Source: Natronobeatus ordinarius
Lineage (GTDB): Archaea; Halobacteriota; Halobacteria; Halobacteriales; Natrialbaceae
Assembly (NCBI RefSeq): GCF_024362485.1
Contig: NZ_CP101456.1
Span: forward strand, 2,108,001 to 2,172,000
Direction of reading: 5' to 3'
Length of the DNA stretch: 64,000 nucleotides
Shown here: in pieces, positions 25,740-36,954 of the stretch
How positions within the stretch are numbered: position 1 is the stretch's first letter
Layout: the number at the start of each line of letters is the position of its first letter
Translations under genes and position numbers: made by a program
Notes under the pieces: generated by a model
Databases searched by the model: none
What the model was told of the DNA's origin: nothing
What the model saw: the letters and a program-made list of their open reading frames with translations, nothing else

Positions 25740-26227
25740 GGAACCACCCCCAGCGCCATCACCAGCTGCGCCGTCCCGATGGCGACCAGCAGGAAGGTTG
25801 CGACGCCGACGAACGACGTTCCCGAGACGGAGCCGACGCCACAGACGCCGTGGCCCGACGTACAGCCCTTCCCGACTCGAGTACCGATCCCGATGAGGAT
25901 GCCGCCGAGCAACAGCCGCCAGGCCTGCACCTCGGTCGTCCAGACGCCGTCACCAACGGTCACCGCGTAGACGGCTGCCCCGGCGACGATCCCCAGCGTG
26001 AACACGACCCGCCAGTCGCGCGAGGGACGATACTGCTGGAACCGCGACAGGCTCGAGCCGTACGAAAGCGTCGACTCGAGGAAGGTGCTCGCGCCGGCGA
26101 TCCGGCCCGTGCCGAGGTAGATCACGGCGACGCCGAGCCCGACGAACAGGCCCCCGACGGCGTAGTGACTGATCCCCTCGGGGAAGGGGTCCGCGAGTAT
26201 CGATGCGAGTAACTCGAGTGCAATCAT
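25736..26227 (-). CDS. YeeE/YedE-family membrane protein (first half)
   Basis: 163 aa with four to five membrane spans. The hallmark is RVGKGCTSGHGVCGVGSVS, with conserved cysteines in the re-entrant region of YeeE/YedE thiosulfate transporters. The stop overlaps the GTG of the repeat ORF. Together with the downstream DUF6691-type gene it is expected to make one transporter from two half-size proteins. Confidence 0.87.
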   Translation of the reverse strand: MIALELLASILADPFPEGISHYAVGGLFVGLGVAVIYLGTGRIAGASTFLESTLSYGSSLSRFQQYRPSRDWRVVFTLGIVAGAAVYAVTVGDGVWTTEVQAWRLLLGGILIGIGTRVGKGCTSGHGVCGVGSVSGTSFVGVATFLLVAIGTAQLVMALGVVP

Positions 26228-26310
26228 CGCCGATTTGGAGGGACGCGAGGCGTATCAACCCTCCAGACGCGGGGAAAATTGTGGCTATCTCTGACGCCGT
26301 CGAGAGCGGG

Positions 26311-27102
26311 TCAGCCGGTCGTCGGCGAGAGTTCGTCGACCTTTTTCGCGGCGTAGCCGAAGACGTCCCGGTAGCCGTAGGAGGACATGAGTACCGGATA
26401 GAAGGGCTCGTCGGCGACCTGGCGGGCGCCGTCGGCGGCGGCGTACGGCTCGCCGGGGTCGACGCGCTCGAAGTTCTCGACGAACACCTCGTAGCTGTCG
26501 GCGCGCGTCTTCGGAATCCGGTCGACGAGCCGGAAGACGGGCAACGTTCGACCGACGGTGTCACCCGGCAGCGCGCCCACGGCGGTCAGGAACGCCCGCG
26601 TCAGCCGGTCGGCGTTCTCCGCGGCCTTCCGTGAGCCCTGGAGCCCACACTCGACCTCGATCGTCTCGACGGCGGTGAACGGCCGTCCCTCGACGAAGTC
26701 GCCGGTCTCGACGAGGGAGGTGACGGGAAGCTGTGCGCAGACGGTCCGCGCGACGTCGGTCACGTCGTCGACGACCGCGAAGGGGTCGGCGTGGCTCTGC
26801 GTCGAGTGCATCGAGAAGGTGAGACAGCCCTCGAGCTCTCGCGTGAGGTCGAACGCCAGCCGACCCTCGTGGCTGTCGGCGTCGAGGTCGCCGGGGAACG
26901 CGCGATTTAAGTCCTCGTCGACGTAGCGCACCCCGCGCTCGAGCGCGCGCTCGTTCGCGACGACGAGCTTGACGGGGCGGGTGACCGGCGGCCGGTCCTC
27001 GAGCAGTCGCTCGACGGCCCGGACGCCACAGGGCTCGTCGCCGTGGACGCCGGCGAGAACCGCGAGTTCGGGCGTGCCCGATCCCAGCTGTTCGACTCTC
27101 AT
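26311..27102 (-). CDS. Succinylglutamate desuccinylase/aspartoacylase family protein
   Basis: 263 aa. Zinc carboxypeptidase-like fold with metal ligands in GVHGDEPCG (His and Glu) and FSMHSTQSH (His), and the catalytic Glu in TIEVECGLQGS; NRAFPGD is the family's substrate-loop motif. Members hydrolyse N-acylated amino acids. The ATG giving MRVEQLGSGTPELAVLAG is chosen over a longer in-frame start because the first strand begins right there. Confidence 0.85.
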   Translation of the reverse strand: MRVEQLGSGTPELAVLAGVHGDEPCGVRAVERLLEDRPPVTRPVKLVVANERALERGVRYVDEDLNRAFPGDLDADSHEGRLAFDLTRELEGCLTFSMHSTQSHADPFAVVDDVTDVARTVCAQLPVTSLVETGDFVEGRPFTAVETIEVECGLQGSRKAAENADRLTRAFLTAVGALPGDTVGRTLPVFRLVDRIPKTRADSYEVFVENFERVDPGEPYAAADGARQVADEPFYPVLMSSYGYRDVFGYAAKKVDELSPTTG

Positions 27103-27168
27103 TGGTGGGTGTGAGTTTGGAACGATCAAAGGCCGTTCGATCGAGCCCGGTGCGTGCAGGGGCGTCGG

Positions 27169-28251
27169 CTACTTGCGGACGGCCCGTCGGTACTGGATCG
27201 GCCACTCGCGGTCGCCGTCCAGTTCGTCGGCCGCGCGAAGGCCGAAGTACGGGTCGCGGAGGAACTCCCGGCCGACGAGGACGAGGTCGGCCCGCTCGTT
27301 CCGAACGATCGCGTCGGCCTGGGCGGGCTCGGTGATTCCACCGACGGCCCCGACGGCGACGTCGGCACGCTCGCGGATTTCCTCGGCCAGCGGCACCAGG
27401 TAGTTCGGCCCCGTCGGCACCCGCTGGTCGGGGTGGAGCCCGCCGCCGCTCACGTCGATCAGGTTCGCCCCGAGCTCGGCGAGGTCGGCCGACAGCCGGA
27501 CCGAGTCCTCGAGCGTCCAGGACTCGCGGTCGGGGAGCCAGTCGGTCGCCGAGATGCGGACGAACACCGGCCTGTCGTCGGGCCACACGTCTCGAACGGC
27601 CGCGGTGACCTCGCGGACGATCCGCGTTCGGTTCTCGAAGCTCCCGCCGTACTCGTCCTCGCGGCGGTTCGTGACTGGCGAGAGGAACTCGTGGAGTAAG
27701 TAGCCGTGGGCGGCGTGAACCTCCGCGATCTCGAATCCGGCCTCGAGCGACCGTTCGGCGGCCGCCCGGAACGCCGTCACGACCTCGGCGACGTCGTCGC
27801 GACTCATCCGCTCCATCGCCGGCAGCGGGCCGTCGAACGGGTACGCCTCGGGCGACGGCGAGCGCACCTCCCAGCCGCCGGCGTCGGGCTCGATCGGCTC
27901 GTTGCCCTCCCACGGCCGGCTCTTGCTCGCCTTGTGACCAGCGTGGGCGAGCTGGATCCCCGGCACCGAGCCCTGCTCGCGGACGAACGCAGCGATTGGC
28001 GCGAGCGCCGCGGCGTGCTCGTCGCTCCAGATACTGAGGTCGTGGCCCGAGATGCGGCCGCGCGGCTCGACGGCGGTCGCCTCGGTGAGCACGATCCCAG
28101 CGCCGCCGACGGCGCGGCTCCCGAGGTGGACGCGGTGCCACTCGGTCGCCAGCCCGTCCGGTTCACAGGAGTACTGACACATCGGCGAGACGGCGAGTCG
28201 GTTTGGGAGTTTGTGGTCGCGCAGGGTGAGCGGCGAGAACAGGTCGGTCAT
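27169..28251 (-). CDS. Old yellow enzyme family NADH:flavin oxidoreductase (YqjM/NamA-like)
   Basis: 360 aa FMN TIM-barrel. Diagnostic blocks: LPNRLAVSPMCQYSCEPDG (the Cys that tunes FMN in YqjM-type enzymes), GIQLAHAGHKAS, EVHAAHGYLLHEFLSP, the FMN-phosphate site VGAVGGIT, and LVLVGREFLRDPYF. Reduces activated C=C bonds with NAD(P)H in the cytosol. The ATG giving MTDLFSPLTLRDH matches the family start; the longer frame upstream is not conserved-looking. Confidence 0.92.
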   Translation of the reverse strand: MTDLFSPLTLRDHKLPNRLAVSPMCQYSCEPDGLATEWHRVHLGSRAVGGAGIVLTEATAVEPRGRISGHDLSIWSDEHAAALAPIAAFVREQGSVPGIQLAHAGHKASKSRPWEGNEPIEPDAGGWEVRSPSPEAYPFDGPLPAMERMSRDDVAEVVTAFRAAAERSLEAGFEIAEVHAAHGYLLHEFLSPVTNRREDEYGGSFENRTRIVREVTAAVRDVWPDDRPVFVRISATDWLPDRESWTLEDSVRLSADLAELGANLIDVSGGGLHPDQRVPTGPNYLVPLAEEIRERADVAVGAVGGITEPAQADAIVRNERADLVLVGREFLRDPYFGLRAADELDGDREWPIQYRRAVRK

Positions 28252-28460
28252 CACTCGAGGATGGACTCGGCCGAAGAAAACCGCCTCGAAGGACGACGAC
28301 CTTGCCGGAGAGTTCATGACTGGCGTGGTCGACCATAGGGTTCAGGGGCGTTCGACCGGCGAGTGTTCGACCGACTGGACGACCCCGACGGTTGATTGGT
28401 TGCAGTTGCAAGGCGCGGGCCAAAGTAGTGTGTCGATGTAGCTAGGTGGAGACTCGCACG

Positions 28461-29810
28461 ATGAGTACGAAATCACCCACCGTCGACGACATTCTTCGGC
28501 CGATTCAACACACCTCGAAGCGGTACTTCGTGTTGCTGGCCGTCGCCGCCCTCGCGTTCGGGACCTTTCTCGTGATGTGGGGTGTACAGCTCGCCGAAGG
28601 GCTGGTCATCACCGGCCTCGGAGACTGGGGCAGCGGTGGCGGTGTGACGTGGGGAGTGTACATCGGCGCGTTCATCTGGTGGGTCGGCATCGCCCACGGA
28701 GGGATCATCCTCTCGGCGGCGGTTCGCTTGCTCGGAATGGACCGGTACATGCCGGTCGCCCGACTGGCGGAACTGCTGACGATCGCCGGCCTGTCGGCGG
28801 CGGGCTTTTACATCATCATCCACCTGGGTCGACCGGACCGGATGGTCACGTCCATCCTCGGCTACTACCACGTGACGATCAACAACTCGCCGCTGGTCTG
28901 GGACGTGACCGTCATCACGCTCTACTTCGTGTTGACCGCGACGTACCTGCTGTTGACGCTTCGGTACGACGTCAGCCGGCTGCGTGACGAGCTCCCGAAC
29001 CACTTCGAGCCGATCTACAAGCTCCTGACGATCGGCTACTCCGAAGACGAGGATCCGGTCGTCGAGCGGATGATCTGGTGGCTCGCGCTGGCGATCATCA
29101 TCCTCGCACCGCTGTTGCTCCACGGTGGCGTGATCCCGTGGCTGTTCGCGCTGATTCCGACGATGCCCGGCTGGTTCGGCGCCGTCCAGGGACCGCAGTT
29201 CCTCACTATCGCACTCACGTCGGCCATCTCCGGCGTGATCCTCATCGCGTTCGCGTTCCGCCGGGCCTACGGCTGGGAGCACATCATCACCGACGACGTC
29301 TTCCGCGGCCTGACGCTCTGGCTCGGCTTTTTCACCCTGCTGTTTCTCTGGCTACAACTCCAGCAGATCATCAGCGGCGTCTTCGCCGCGCCGCTCGATC
29401 AGCGGACCGTCATGGGTGCCACCATCGCCCACCCGGTCTACGCCATCGCCATCGGGCTCGCCTTCGGTGTGCTCGCCTACACCTTCGCACAGGCAATCCG
29501 GCCGTCGCTGTTCACCAAACTGCGCTCGGCCGTCGCGGGGGTGGCGATCCTCACCGCGACCCTCCTCGAGAAGATCCTCTTCGTCGTCGAGGGGATGCAG
29601 TACCCGACGTTCGACCTCTACTACGCCGTCCCCGGCACCTACTTCCCGAGCATCATCGAGATCTTCTCCGTCATCGGCACCATCGCCATGGTCGGACTGT
29701 TCTTCCTCGTCGTGGCCAAGATCATCCCCGTGGTCGAACTCCACGCCATCGAACACCTCCGGGAGAAACGCGGGCTCGAGGAGGAACAGCCGGCCGAACC
29801 GGCCGAGTGA
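28461..29810 (+). CDS. NrfD/PsrC-family quinol-interacting membrane subunit, without Fe-S or catalytic partner genes
   Basis: 449 aa with about ten membrane spans and the NrfD features GVYIGAFIWWVGIAHGG in the second helix, HLGRPDRM after the third (usual HLGRP motif) and SPLVWDV. Subunits of this family exchange electrons and protons with the quinone pool for a partnered Fe-S protein and molybdoenzyme or cytochrome. None is adjacent: upstream is a divergent flavin enzyme and downstream is btpA. GGTGGAG about ten bases before ATG is the likely ribosome binding site. Confidence 0.88.
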   Translation: MSTKSPTVDDILRPIQHTSKRYFVLLAVAALAFGTFLVMWGVQLAEGLVITGLGDWGSGGGVTWGVYIGAFIWWVGIAHGGIILSAAVRLLGMDRYMPVARLAELLTIAGLSAAGFYIIIHLGRPDRMVTSILGYYHVTINNSPLVWDVTVITLYFVLTATYLLLTLRYDVSRLRDELPNHFEPIYKLLTIGYSEDEDPVVERMIWWLALAIIILAPLLLHGGVIPWLFALIPTMPGWFGAVQGPQFLTIALTSAISGVILIAFAFRRAYGWEHIITDDVFRGLTLWLGFFTLLFLWLQLQQIISGVFAAPLDQRTVMGATIAHPVYAIAIGLAFGVLAYTFAQAIRPSLFTKLRSAVAGVAILTATLLEKILFVVEGMQYPTFDLYYAVPGTYFPSIIEIFSVIGTIAMVGLFFLVVAKIIPVVELHAIEHLREKRGLEEEQPAEPAE

Positions 29811-29843
29811 GGACTTAACAGCTCGTGGGCACGAGTACGCCCC

Positions 29844-30665
29844 ATGCCCACGACACTCGATCGGTTTTCAACCAGCGCGCCGGTCGTCGGGATGGTCCAT
29901 CTGCCGGCGCTGCCCGGCTCACCGGGATTCGACGGCGACAGGGACGCGATCCGTGACCGGGCGCTCGCGGACGCAACGACGCTCCTCGAGGGCGGCGTCG
30001 ACGGCCTCCTCGTCGAGAACTTCGGCGACGCTCCCTTCTACCCCGACTCGGTTCCCGCACACGTCGTCGCCGACCTCACTGCCGTCGTGACCGAACTCAC
30101 TGACGCGGTCGACGTCCCCGTCGGGGTCAACGTCCTGCGAAACGACGCGACGGCGGCGCTCTCGGTTGCCGCCGCGACAGGCGCCTCGTTCGTCCGCGTG
30201 AACGTCCACGTCGGCGCGGCGGCCACCGACCAGGGGCTCCTCGAGGGACGGGCCCACGAAACCCTCCGGCTCCGCGAACGCCTCGAGGCCGACGTCGCCG
30301 TCCTCGCCGACGTCCACGTCAAGCACGCGTCGCCCCTCGACGGGAGCGACCTCGAGCGAGCGACCTGCGAGACGGTTGAACGCGGTCTGGCCGACGGCGT
30401 GGTCGTCTCGGGTGCCGGCACCGGCGCCGAGACGGCGCTCGAGGACGTCTCCCGCGTCGCCAGCGCGGTCGCCGACCTCGAGCGGTCGGTGCCCGTTTTC
30501 GTCGGCAGCGGCGTGACGGTCGACACCGTCGGCGACCTTCTCGAGGCGGGTGCAGACGGTGCGATTGTCGGGACCGCGCTCAAGGAAGGCGGAGAGACGA
30601 CGAATCCGGTGTCGCTCGAGCGCGTTCGCGACCTCCTCGAGGCGGCCGACGATCGGCGAGCGTGA
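29844..30665 (+). CDS. BtpA/SgcQ family protein
   Basis: 273 aa TIM-barrel protein with family blocks VVGMVHLPALPGSPG at the N-terminus, DGLLVENFGDAPFYP, VGVNVLRND and SGVTVDTVGDLLEAGADGAIVGTALK. BtpA is needed for photosystem I stability in cyanobacteria, but archaeal members have no proven role and probably act on a sugar or nucleotide phosphate. It starts 34 bases after the NrfD gene, possibly on the same transcript. Confidence 0.9.
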   Translation: MPTTLDRFSTSAPVVGMVHLPALPGSPGFDGDRDAIRDRALADATTLLEGGVDGLLVENFGDAPFYPDSVPAHVVADLTAVVTELTDAVDVPVGVNVLRNDATAALSVAAATGASFVRVNVHVGAAATDQGLLEGRAHETLRLRERLEADVAVLADVHVKHASPLDGSDLERATCETVERGLADGVVVSGAGTGAETALEDVSRVASAVADLERSVPVFVGSGVTVDTVGDLLEAGADGAIVGTALKEGGETTNPVSLERVRDLLEAADDRRA

Positions 30666-30758
30666 CGGCCACTGTCGTCGTTCGTCGATGGCTGTGTTGG
30701 GAGCAGGCCGCTCGATTGAATCCGTCGCTTTCATAGCCTGGAAGCCGAACCTCCGTCT

Positions 30759-30953
30759 ATGGAGTTTCGCCAGCGGGTGGTCGTCGGGTCGATCTGGATC
30801 GCCGTCGCCTTGCTCCTCGCGAGCACGCTCGACCCGGCGGTTCCGTCCTCCGCGGGGGACGTCGCTCGGCTGTTCGTCGTCGTGCTGGCGCTCTTCCTGG
30901 CCGGCGTCTACCTGCTGAATCCGCGTGACGTGGTCAGCCGAAAGCCGTTCTAG
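30759..30953 (+). CDS. Small two-span membrane protein (64 aa)
   Basis: [20 protein letters not shown]..., two hydrophobic helices (about residues 8-22 and 37-54) and a basic end [22 protein letters not shown] about 25 bases before the ATG could be a TATA-like element for a leaderless transcript. No family recognised. Confidence 0.6.
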   Translation: MEFRQRVVVGSIWIAVALLLASTLDPAVPSSAGDVARLFVVVLALFLAGVYLLNPRDVVSRKPF

Positions 30954-30996
30954 GTACTCGAACGCAGTTCGTTCTCCGCTGTTGAATTGATGGACG

Positions 30997-31215
30997 GCGC
31001 CGGGATAGACTGTAAAATTGGTGGAGGTCAACTGCCTCGGGATCAAGTGGTTCGAGACGCCACCAGACGTTCCGAGCGGCGTTGTAATCGCTGTGTAACT
31101 CCTTTCCGCACTTCTGACGCTCAAACTCATCACCATCACGGTCGTCCTCGTGAGTCAACCCACACTCGCCGTGACTACACCGCTGAGACGTGTATGCTGG
31201 ATTCACGTCGTCCAC
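30997..31215 (-). pseudogene. Remnant of an IS200/IS605-type TnpB (C-terminal RuvC/zinc-ribbon part)
   Basis: The frame reads [20 protein letters not shown], then RDGDEF, then [20 protein letters not shown], which matches the C-terminal block of TnpB proteins (YTSQxCS, zinc-ribbon CxxC pairs, DxNAAxNI). A stop precedes it, the first CxxC is disturbed (CSHGEC), and the usual ending is replaced by unrelated sequence. No TnpA or left end is visible, so this is a decayed fragment. Confidence 0.8.
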
Positions 31216-31367
31216 GTCGATTCACTATCTTCGAGGACGAGAGTGACGATGTCATTGAGTTGGTGGTGTGTCGAATTTGAGACCCCGAAGTTGTGACTAC
31301 GGGTGAGATGATGTATGGAATTTCCCTATGCAAAAAACATTTTGCGCTCGAGCGGCATTATCGAGGT

Positions 31368-32540
31368 ATGCCCTCCAGACGGAACGTTCTCCAGAGAGCC
31401 ACGACGGTAGCACTTATCGGTCTTGCCGGCTGTTTAGAGGACGTAAGACGCAGGGACGACGCGGAGCCGTCGTTCCCATCACGGTGGGAGTACCCGATCG
31501 CCGGTGCCAGATTCGGGCACCAATCCGGGAGTGGCCTCCTGCTCGCCGCGTCGGATACCGATGTGTTCGACCGTACACTCGTTGCACTCAACCCCGACAC
31601 TGGAGACTCCGAGTGGACGGTTCCCGGAGAGAGCGACGACCGACACGCCATCCAGGAGTTTACCTCGAGCAATCCGTCGATCGCACCGCCGACCGTCAGT
31701 GACGGAACCGCCTACGTCGTCACCGACAGAAACCACTGTGTGGCACTTGAGGTATCCACCGGCGCGCTGGAGTGGGAGACGGCAGTGTCGGGAGAAGCAA
31801 GCACATCGTGTACTGGCTCCGTGTCCGGACAGCCGATCACAGTCGGGGACCTCGTGTGCGTCGTCGTGTCGGCCGAAAACGACGAGTGGAACATCGTCGC
31901 ACTGGAGGCCGACAGCGGAGACGACCGGTTCACGTACAAGCTCGAGGGTGAACCGACGTGTTTGCCGAGAGGCGACGACGACTCGCTCGTTATCGCGGTG
32001 GACGACGGAACGATCGAATCGATCACCACTCACGGTGACCGACAGTGGAGGACCTCGAACGCCGGTCGAATCGTCGGCTTCGCTGTCGGTGACGAGACCA
32101 TATACGCGGGCGGAGTCGACAGGACGGTACGGGCGTTAGATCGGAGCGACGGGACAGAACGGTGGTCACTCGACCGCGAGACGACGACAGCGGAACCGGT
32201 CGTCGTCGATCGGACGGTCTTTCTCGGAACTACCGAGGAACTCCTCGCGGTGTCACCTGATGGCCAACTGCGCTGGCAGGAGTCGCTCGACACCGCACCG
32301 ACAGCTGTCGCAGCGTCGGACGACCACGTCCTTGCCGTCCGCGGGACCGAGCAGTGCCACACGCCCGCAGCCGTCTCGGCGTATCCACACATGGTTACGA
32401 TCCACGACAGAGAGACCGGAAACCGACTGCACGAATACGAGTACGACGGAGACGAGTCGCGACCGGTTGCGGCGGTCGAACTCGAGGGGGAACTCTACCT
32501 CTCGAACGGGTCGTTCGTTTTGTCGTTTAACCCGGAATAA
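31368..32540 (+). CDS. Tat-exported PQQ-repeat beta-propeller lipoprotein
   Basis: 390 aa. Starts MPSRRNVLQRATTVALIGLAGC: a Tat twin-arginine signal ending in a lipobox (GLAGC), so the mature protein is lipid-anchored outside the cell. The remainder is built from propeller repeats of the type ALNPDTGDSEWTVPG, ALEVSTGALEWETA, ALDRSDGTERWSLD, resembling BamB-like PQQ-repeat proteins that act as scaffolds and usually bind no cofactor. Stands alone just after the TnpB remnant; codon usage is a little less GC-rich than neighbours. Confidence 0.87.
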   Translation: MPSRRNVLQRATTVALIGLAGCLEDVRRRDDAEPSFPSRWEYPIAGARFGHQSGSGLLLAASDTDVFDRTLVALNPDTGDSEWTVPGESDDRHAIQEFTSSNPSIAPPTVSDGTAYVVTDRNHCVALEVSTGALEWETAVSGEASTSCTGSVSGQPITVGDLVCVVVSAENDEWNIVALEADSGDDRFTYKLEGEPTCLPRGDDDSLVIAVDDGTIESITTHGDRQWRTSNAGRIVGFAVGDETIYAGGVDRTVRALDRSDGTERWSLDRETTTAEPVVVDRTVFLGTTEELLAVSPDGQLRWQESLDTAPTAVAASDDHVLAVRGTEQCHTPAAVSAYPHMVTIHDRETGNRLHEYEYDGDESRPVAAVELEGELYLSNGSFVLSFNPE

Positions 32541-32613
32541 GCGTCTCACGCCGAATTCCGCCACCGCTACAGACCTATTTAGAGATCTTCTTTACCACAA
32601 ATATTTCAGATAG

Positions 32614-33015
32614 GTGTTGTACTATTCTAATAAATGGCTATTTAAACAATACTCTGTATTTTCATTTCTGGTCGATGATTCGCGTCAAGGACCAGATCGG
32701 AGGACTGTTTTGAAGGGCGTCGGTTGTGCCGTAATCGGCGGAGGGATGGTTGGAACCAGTCAGGCACACCGTGACGACGTGACCGAATACGAATTTGCCG
32801 GAACAGCTCGCGGATCGTTCAAGGAACCAGTTACACGAACCGAGATTGGCGACGCACGAACGAAGGTGATCGAGCGATTTGCCGACTCTGACGCCGAAAC
32901 GAGACAGGACGTTCTCACCAAGTGGGGTCAGCCAAGTGGGTACCGTATTCTCGGATATAGTATCGTTCTCGGTTGGGATATAAGACAACCTCGTTGTTCA
33001 AATTGGCAATCTTAA
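32614..33015 (+). pseudogene. Probable broken gene for a Tat-secreted protein in an AT-rich patch
   Basis: The frame contains a good twin-arginine signal, DRRTVLKGVGCAVIGGGMVG followed by TSQAH, and then an acidic mature-looking segment (VTEYEFAGTARGSFKEPVTR). There is no ATG or GTG in frame before the twin arginine, only a TTG far upstream in AT-rich DNA, and the C-terminal end (GWDIRQPRCSNWQS) is unlike a haloarchaeal protein. Loss of the start and a late frameshift are the simplest explanation. Confidence 0.5.
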
Positions 33016-33026
33016 TGCGCGAATAG

Positions 33027-35228
<2,202 letters not shown>

Positions 35229-35440
35229 GCGGCGCTGAGACCAGCTCGGAGCTGGATGCGACGTTGGGGGGTGTGTTCCCGCGGCCCTCGTTTTGAACCG
35301 GTGTCGTGAACCGAGCACGGTGAGGGCCTGCTGAGGCTCCTTCCAGACACCAGCCGAAGCCGAGGCGTGCCGTCGGACGAGCGCCGTTGCTAACCCGTTG
35401 CCGAACTGGACCGAACGCGAGAGATTTTAGACCGCGATCG

Positions 35441-35989
35441 TTACTCTTCCTCGAGCGACTCCACCTGTTTGCCCGTCTCCTGCGGGATGACGCGTCGGTC
35501 AGCGTCCTCCCACTCGCGCTCGAGCTCGCGTCCGTCGAACAGGCGGTCGAGGAAGACGGCCAGGCCGGCCACCTCGGAGTGGGGCTGGTTCGTGACGGCG
35601 ACGTTCCAGTCGGCGGCCTCGTAGACGTCGAAGGGGACCTTCTCGGCGCCGACGACGACGAGCAACGGTTCGCCGTCGTCCTGGAGCGTCGTCCGGATCT
35701 CGGACTCGACGTCCTGGACGGGCTCGCCGTACATCGTGAGGTGGGCGACGCGCCCCTCCCAGTTTCGGACGACCGCTCGCGGGGAGTCGGTGAGTTCGGC
35801 CGCGAACGGCCCGCCGAAGCGATCGGTGATGTCGGCGACCGTCTCGAGCGAGCTGCCGGCGTTGTCGGGAAAGAGCACCCGGTCTGCGCCGAGTGCCCGG
35901 GCCGTGAGGCCGACGTGTGTGGTCATCCGTTCGTCTCGACCTGGCCGGTGACCGAGGCGGAGGACGGCGACCTCGGGCGTCTCGTTCAT
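35441..35989 (-). CDS. tRNA (cytidine(56)-2'-O)-methyltransferase
   Basis: 182 aa archaeal Trm56 of the SPOUT class. Key blocks: LRLGHRPGRDERMTTHVGLTARALGAD at the N-terminus (positions about 10-36), LTMYGEPVQDV and the knot-forming LLVVVGAEKVPFDVYEAADW with NQPHSEVAGLAVFLDRL. Methylates the ribose of C56 in the T-loop of tRNAs. The ATG giving MNETPEVAVLRLG is the family-consistent start. Confidence 0.93.
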   Translation of the reverse strand: MNETPEVAVLRLGHRPGRDERMTTHVGLTARALGADRVLFPDNAGSSLETVADITDRFGGPFAAELTDSPRAVVRNWEGRVAHLTMYGEPVQDVESEIRTTLQDDGEPLLVVVGAEKVPFDVYEAADWNVAVTNQPHSEVAGLAVFLDRLFDGRELEREWEDADRRVIPQETGKQVESLEEE

Positions 35990-36180
35990 GGGGAGTGCTT
36001 GCCCCGTGGCGCATATGTGGGTTCGGGTTCGACAGTCACGAGCTCGTCGGTGGCGTCGTGTTCTCGAGCGATCGTCGCCGGCCACTCGACGGTGAACGGT
36101 CACGACAGCAGGCTTTTTGGGTGTCCTGCCGAACGCTTCGGTATGGTTTGCGAGGACGTCTCGAGACGGGTGATCGACCG

Positions 36181-36405
36181 GTGACGACCGTTCGCGAGTG
36201 GATCGCGACCGCCCGGGAGGAAAAGTGGGGAATGTTCGTCGACCTCGTGTTCGCAATCGTCTGGGTGACGATGGTCGAGCTGATCTTTCGGGTCGTCGAC
36301 GGTCCGACGTGGGCGTACTACCTGCTGATGGTCTCCGGAATCGTTGCGTACTTCGGGCTGGTCTGGAACCTCGAGCTCGCGAAGGCCGGCCGCGAGTCGG
36401 GGTGA
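36181..36405 (+). CDS. Small two-span membrane protein (74 aa)
   Basis: GTG-started VTTVREWIATAREEKWGMFV... with an amphipathic start and two hydrophobic helices (LVFAIVWVTMVELIF and YYLLMVSGIVAYFGLVW). An adjacent 13-codon frame beginning ATGGTTTGCGAG ends in a TGA that overlaps this GTG, which could couple initiation. Family not recognised, but similar small proteins are frequent in haloarchaea. Confidence 0.6.
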   Translation: MTTVREWIATAREEKWGMFVDLVFAIVWVTMVELIFRVVDGPTWAYYLLMVSGIVAYFGLVWNLELAKAGRESG

Positions 36406-36490
36406 GCGACTCGAGTCGGCTACTCGCGTCGGAGGCGGTGGGCCGTCCGATCGCACGTCGACGACGAAAAAACGGTTACAACCGTCGGTA

Positions 36491-36952
36491 TCAGTCTTCT
36501 TCGCGGATGTCGACGACGAGCACCGGAATCGTCGCAGTTCGGAGGGTTCGCTCGGCGACGCTGCCGAGCAGTGCCCGACGGACGCCGCCGCGACCGGCAG
36601 AGCCCATCACGATCATGTCGACGTCGTGCTCTTCGGCGTAGCGGGCGATCTCCGCGTGCGGTCGGCCGGCGACGATCGACTCGACGACCTCGAGGCCGAG
36701 TTCCTCGCCCTGCTCGGCGACGGCTTCGGTTGCCTCACGCGCTCGCGCCTGGAGTTCGGGCATCTCGTCGAAGTGGCCGTCTTTGATCCGCTGGACCTGC
36801 TCGGTGCCGAGGCTGACGTCGATCGCGCTGATGTCGACGACGTACAGCGCGTGGAGTTCGGCGTCGTAGCGGTCGGCGAGGTCGACGGCGTGGGAAACGG
36901 CGTTCTGTGCGACTGTGCTTCCGTCGGTGGGGATGAGTATTTTCTCGTACAT
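36491..36952 (-). CDS. Universal stress protein of the acetate-transport cluster
   Basis: 153 aa single USP domain with canonical MYEKILIPTDGSTVAQNAV and intact ATP loop MGSAGRGGVRRALLGSVAE. It starts three bases after the end of the sodium:solute symporter gene, so it is co-transcribed with it; a USP trailing an SSS symporter is a recurrent haloarchaeal arrangement and probably modulates the transporter. Confidence 0.92.
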   Translation of the reverse strand: MYEKILIPTDGSTVAQNAVSHAVDLADRYDAELHALYVVDISAIDVSLGTEQVQRIKDGHFDEMPELQARAREATEAVAEQGEELGLEVVESIVAGRPHAEIARYAEEHDVDMIVMGSAGRGGVRRALLGSVAERTLRTATIPVLVVDIREED

Positions 36953-36954
36953 GG

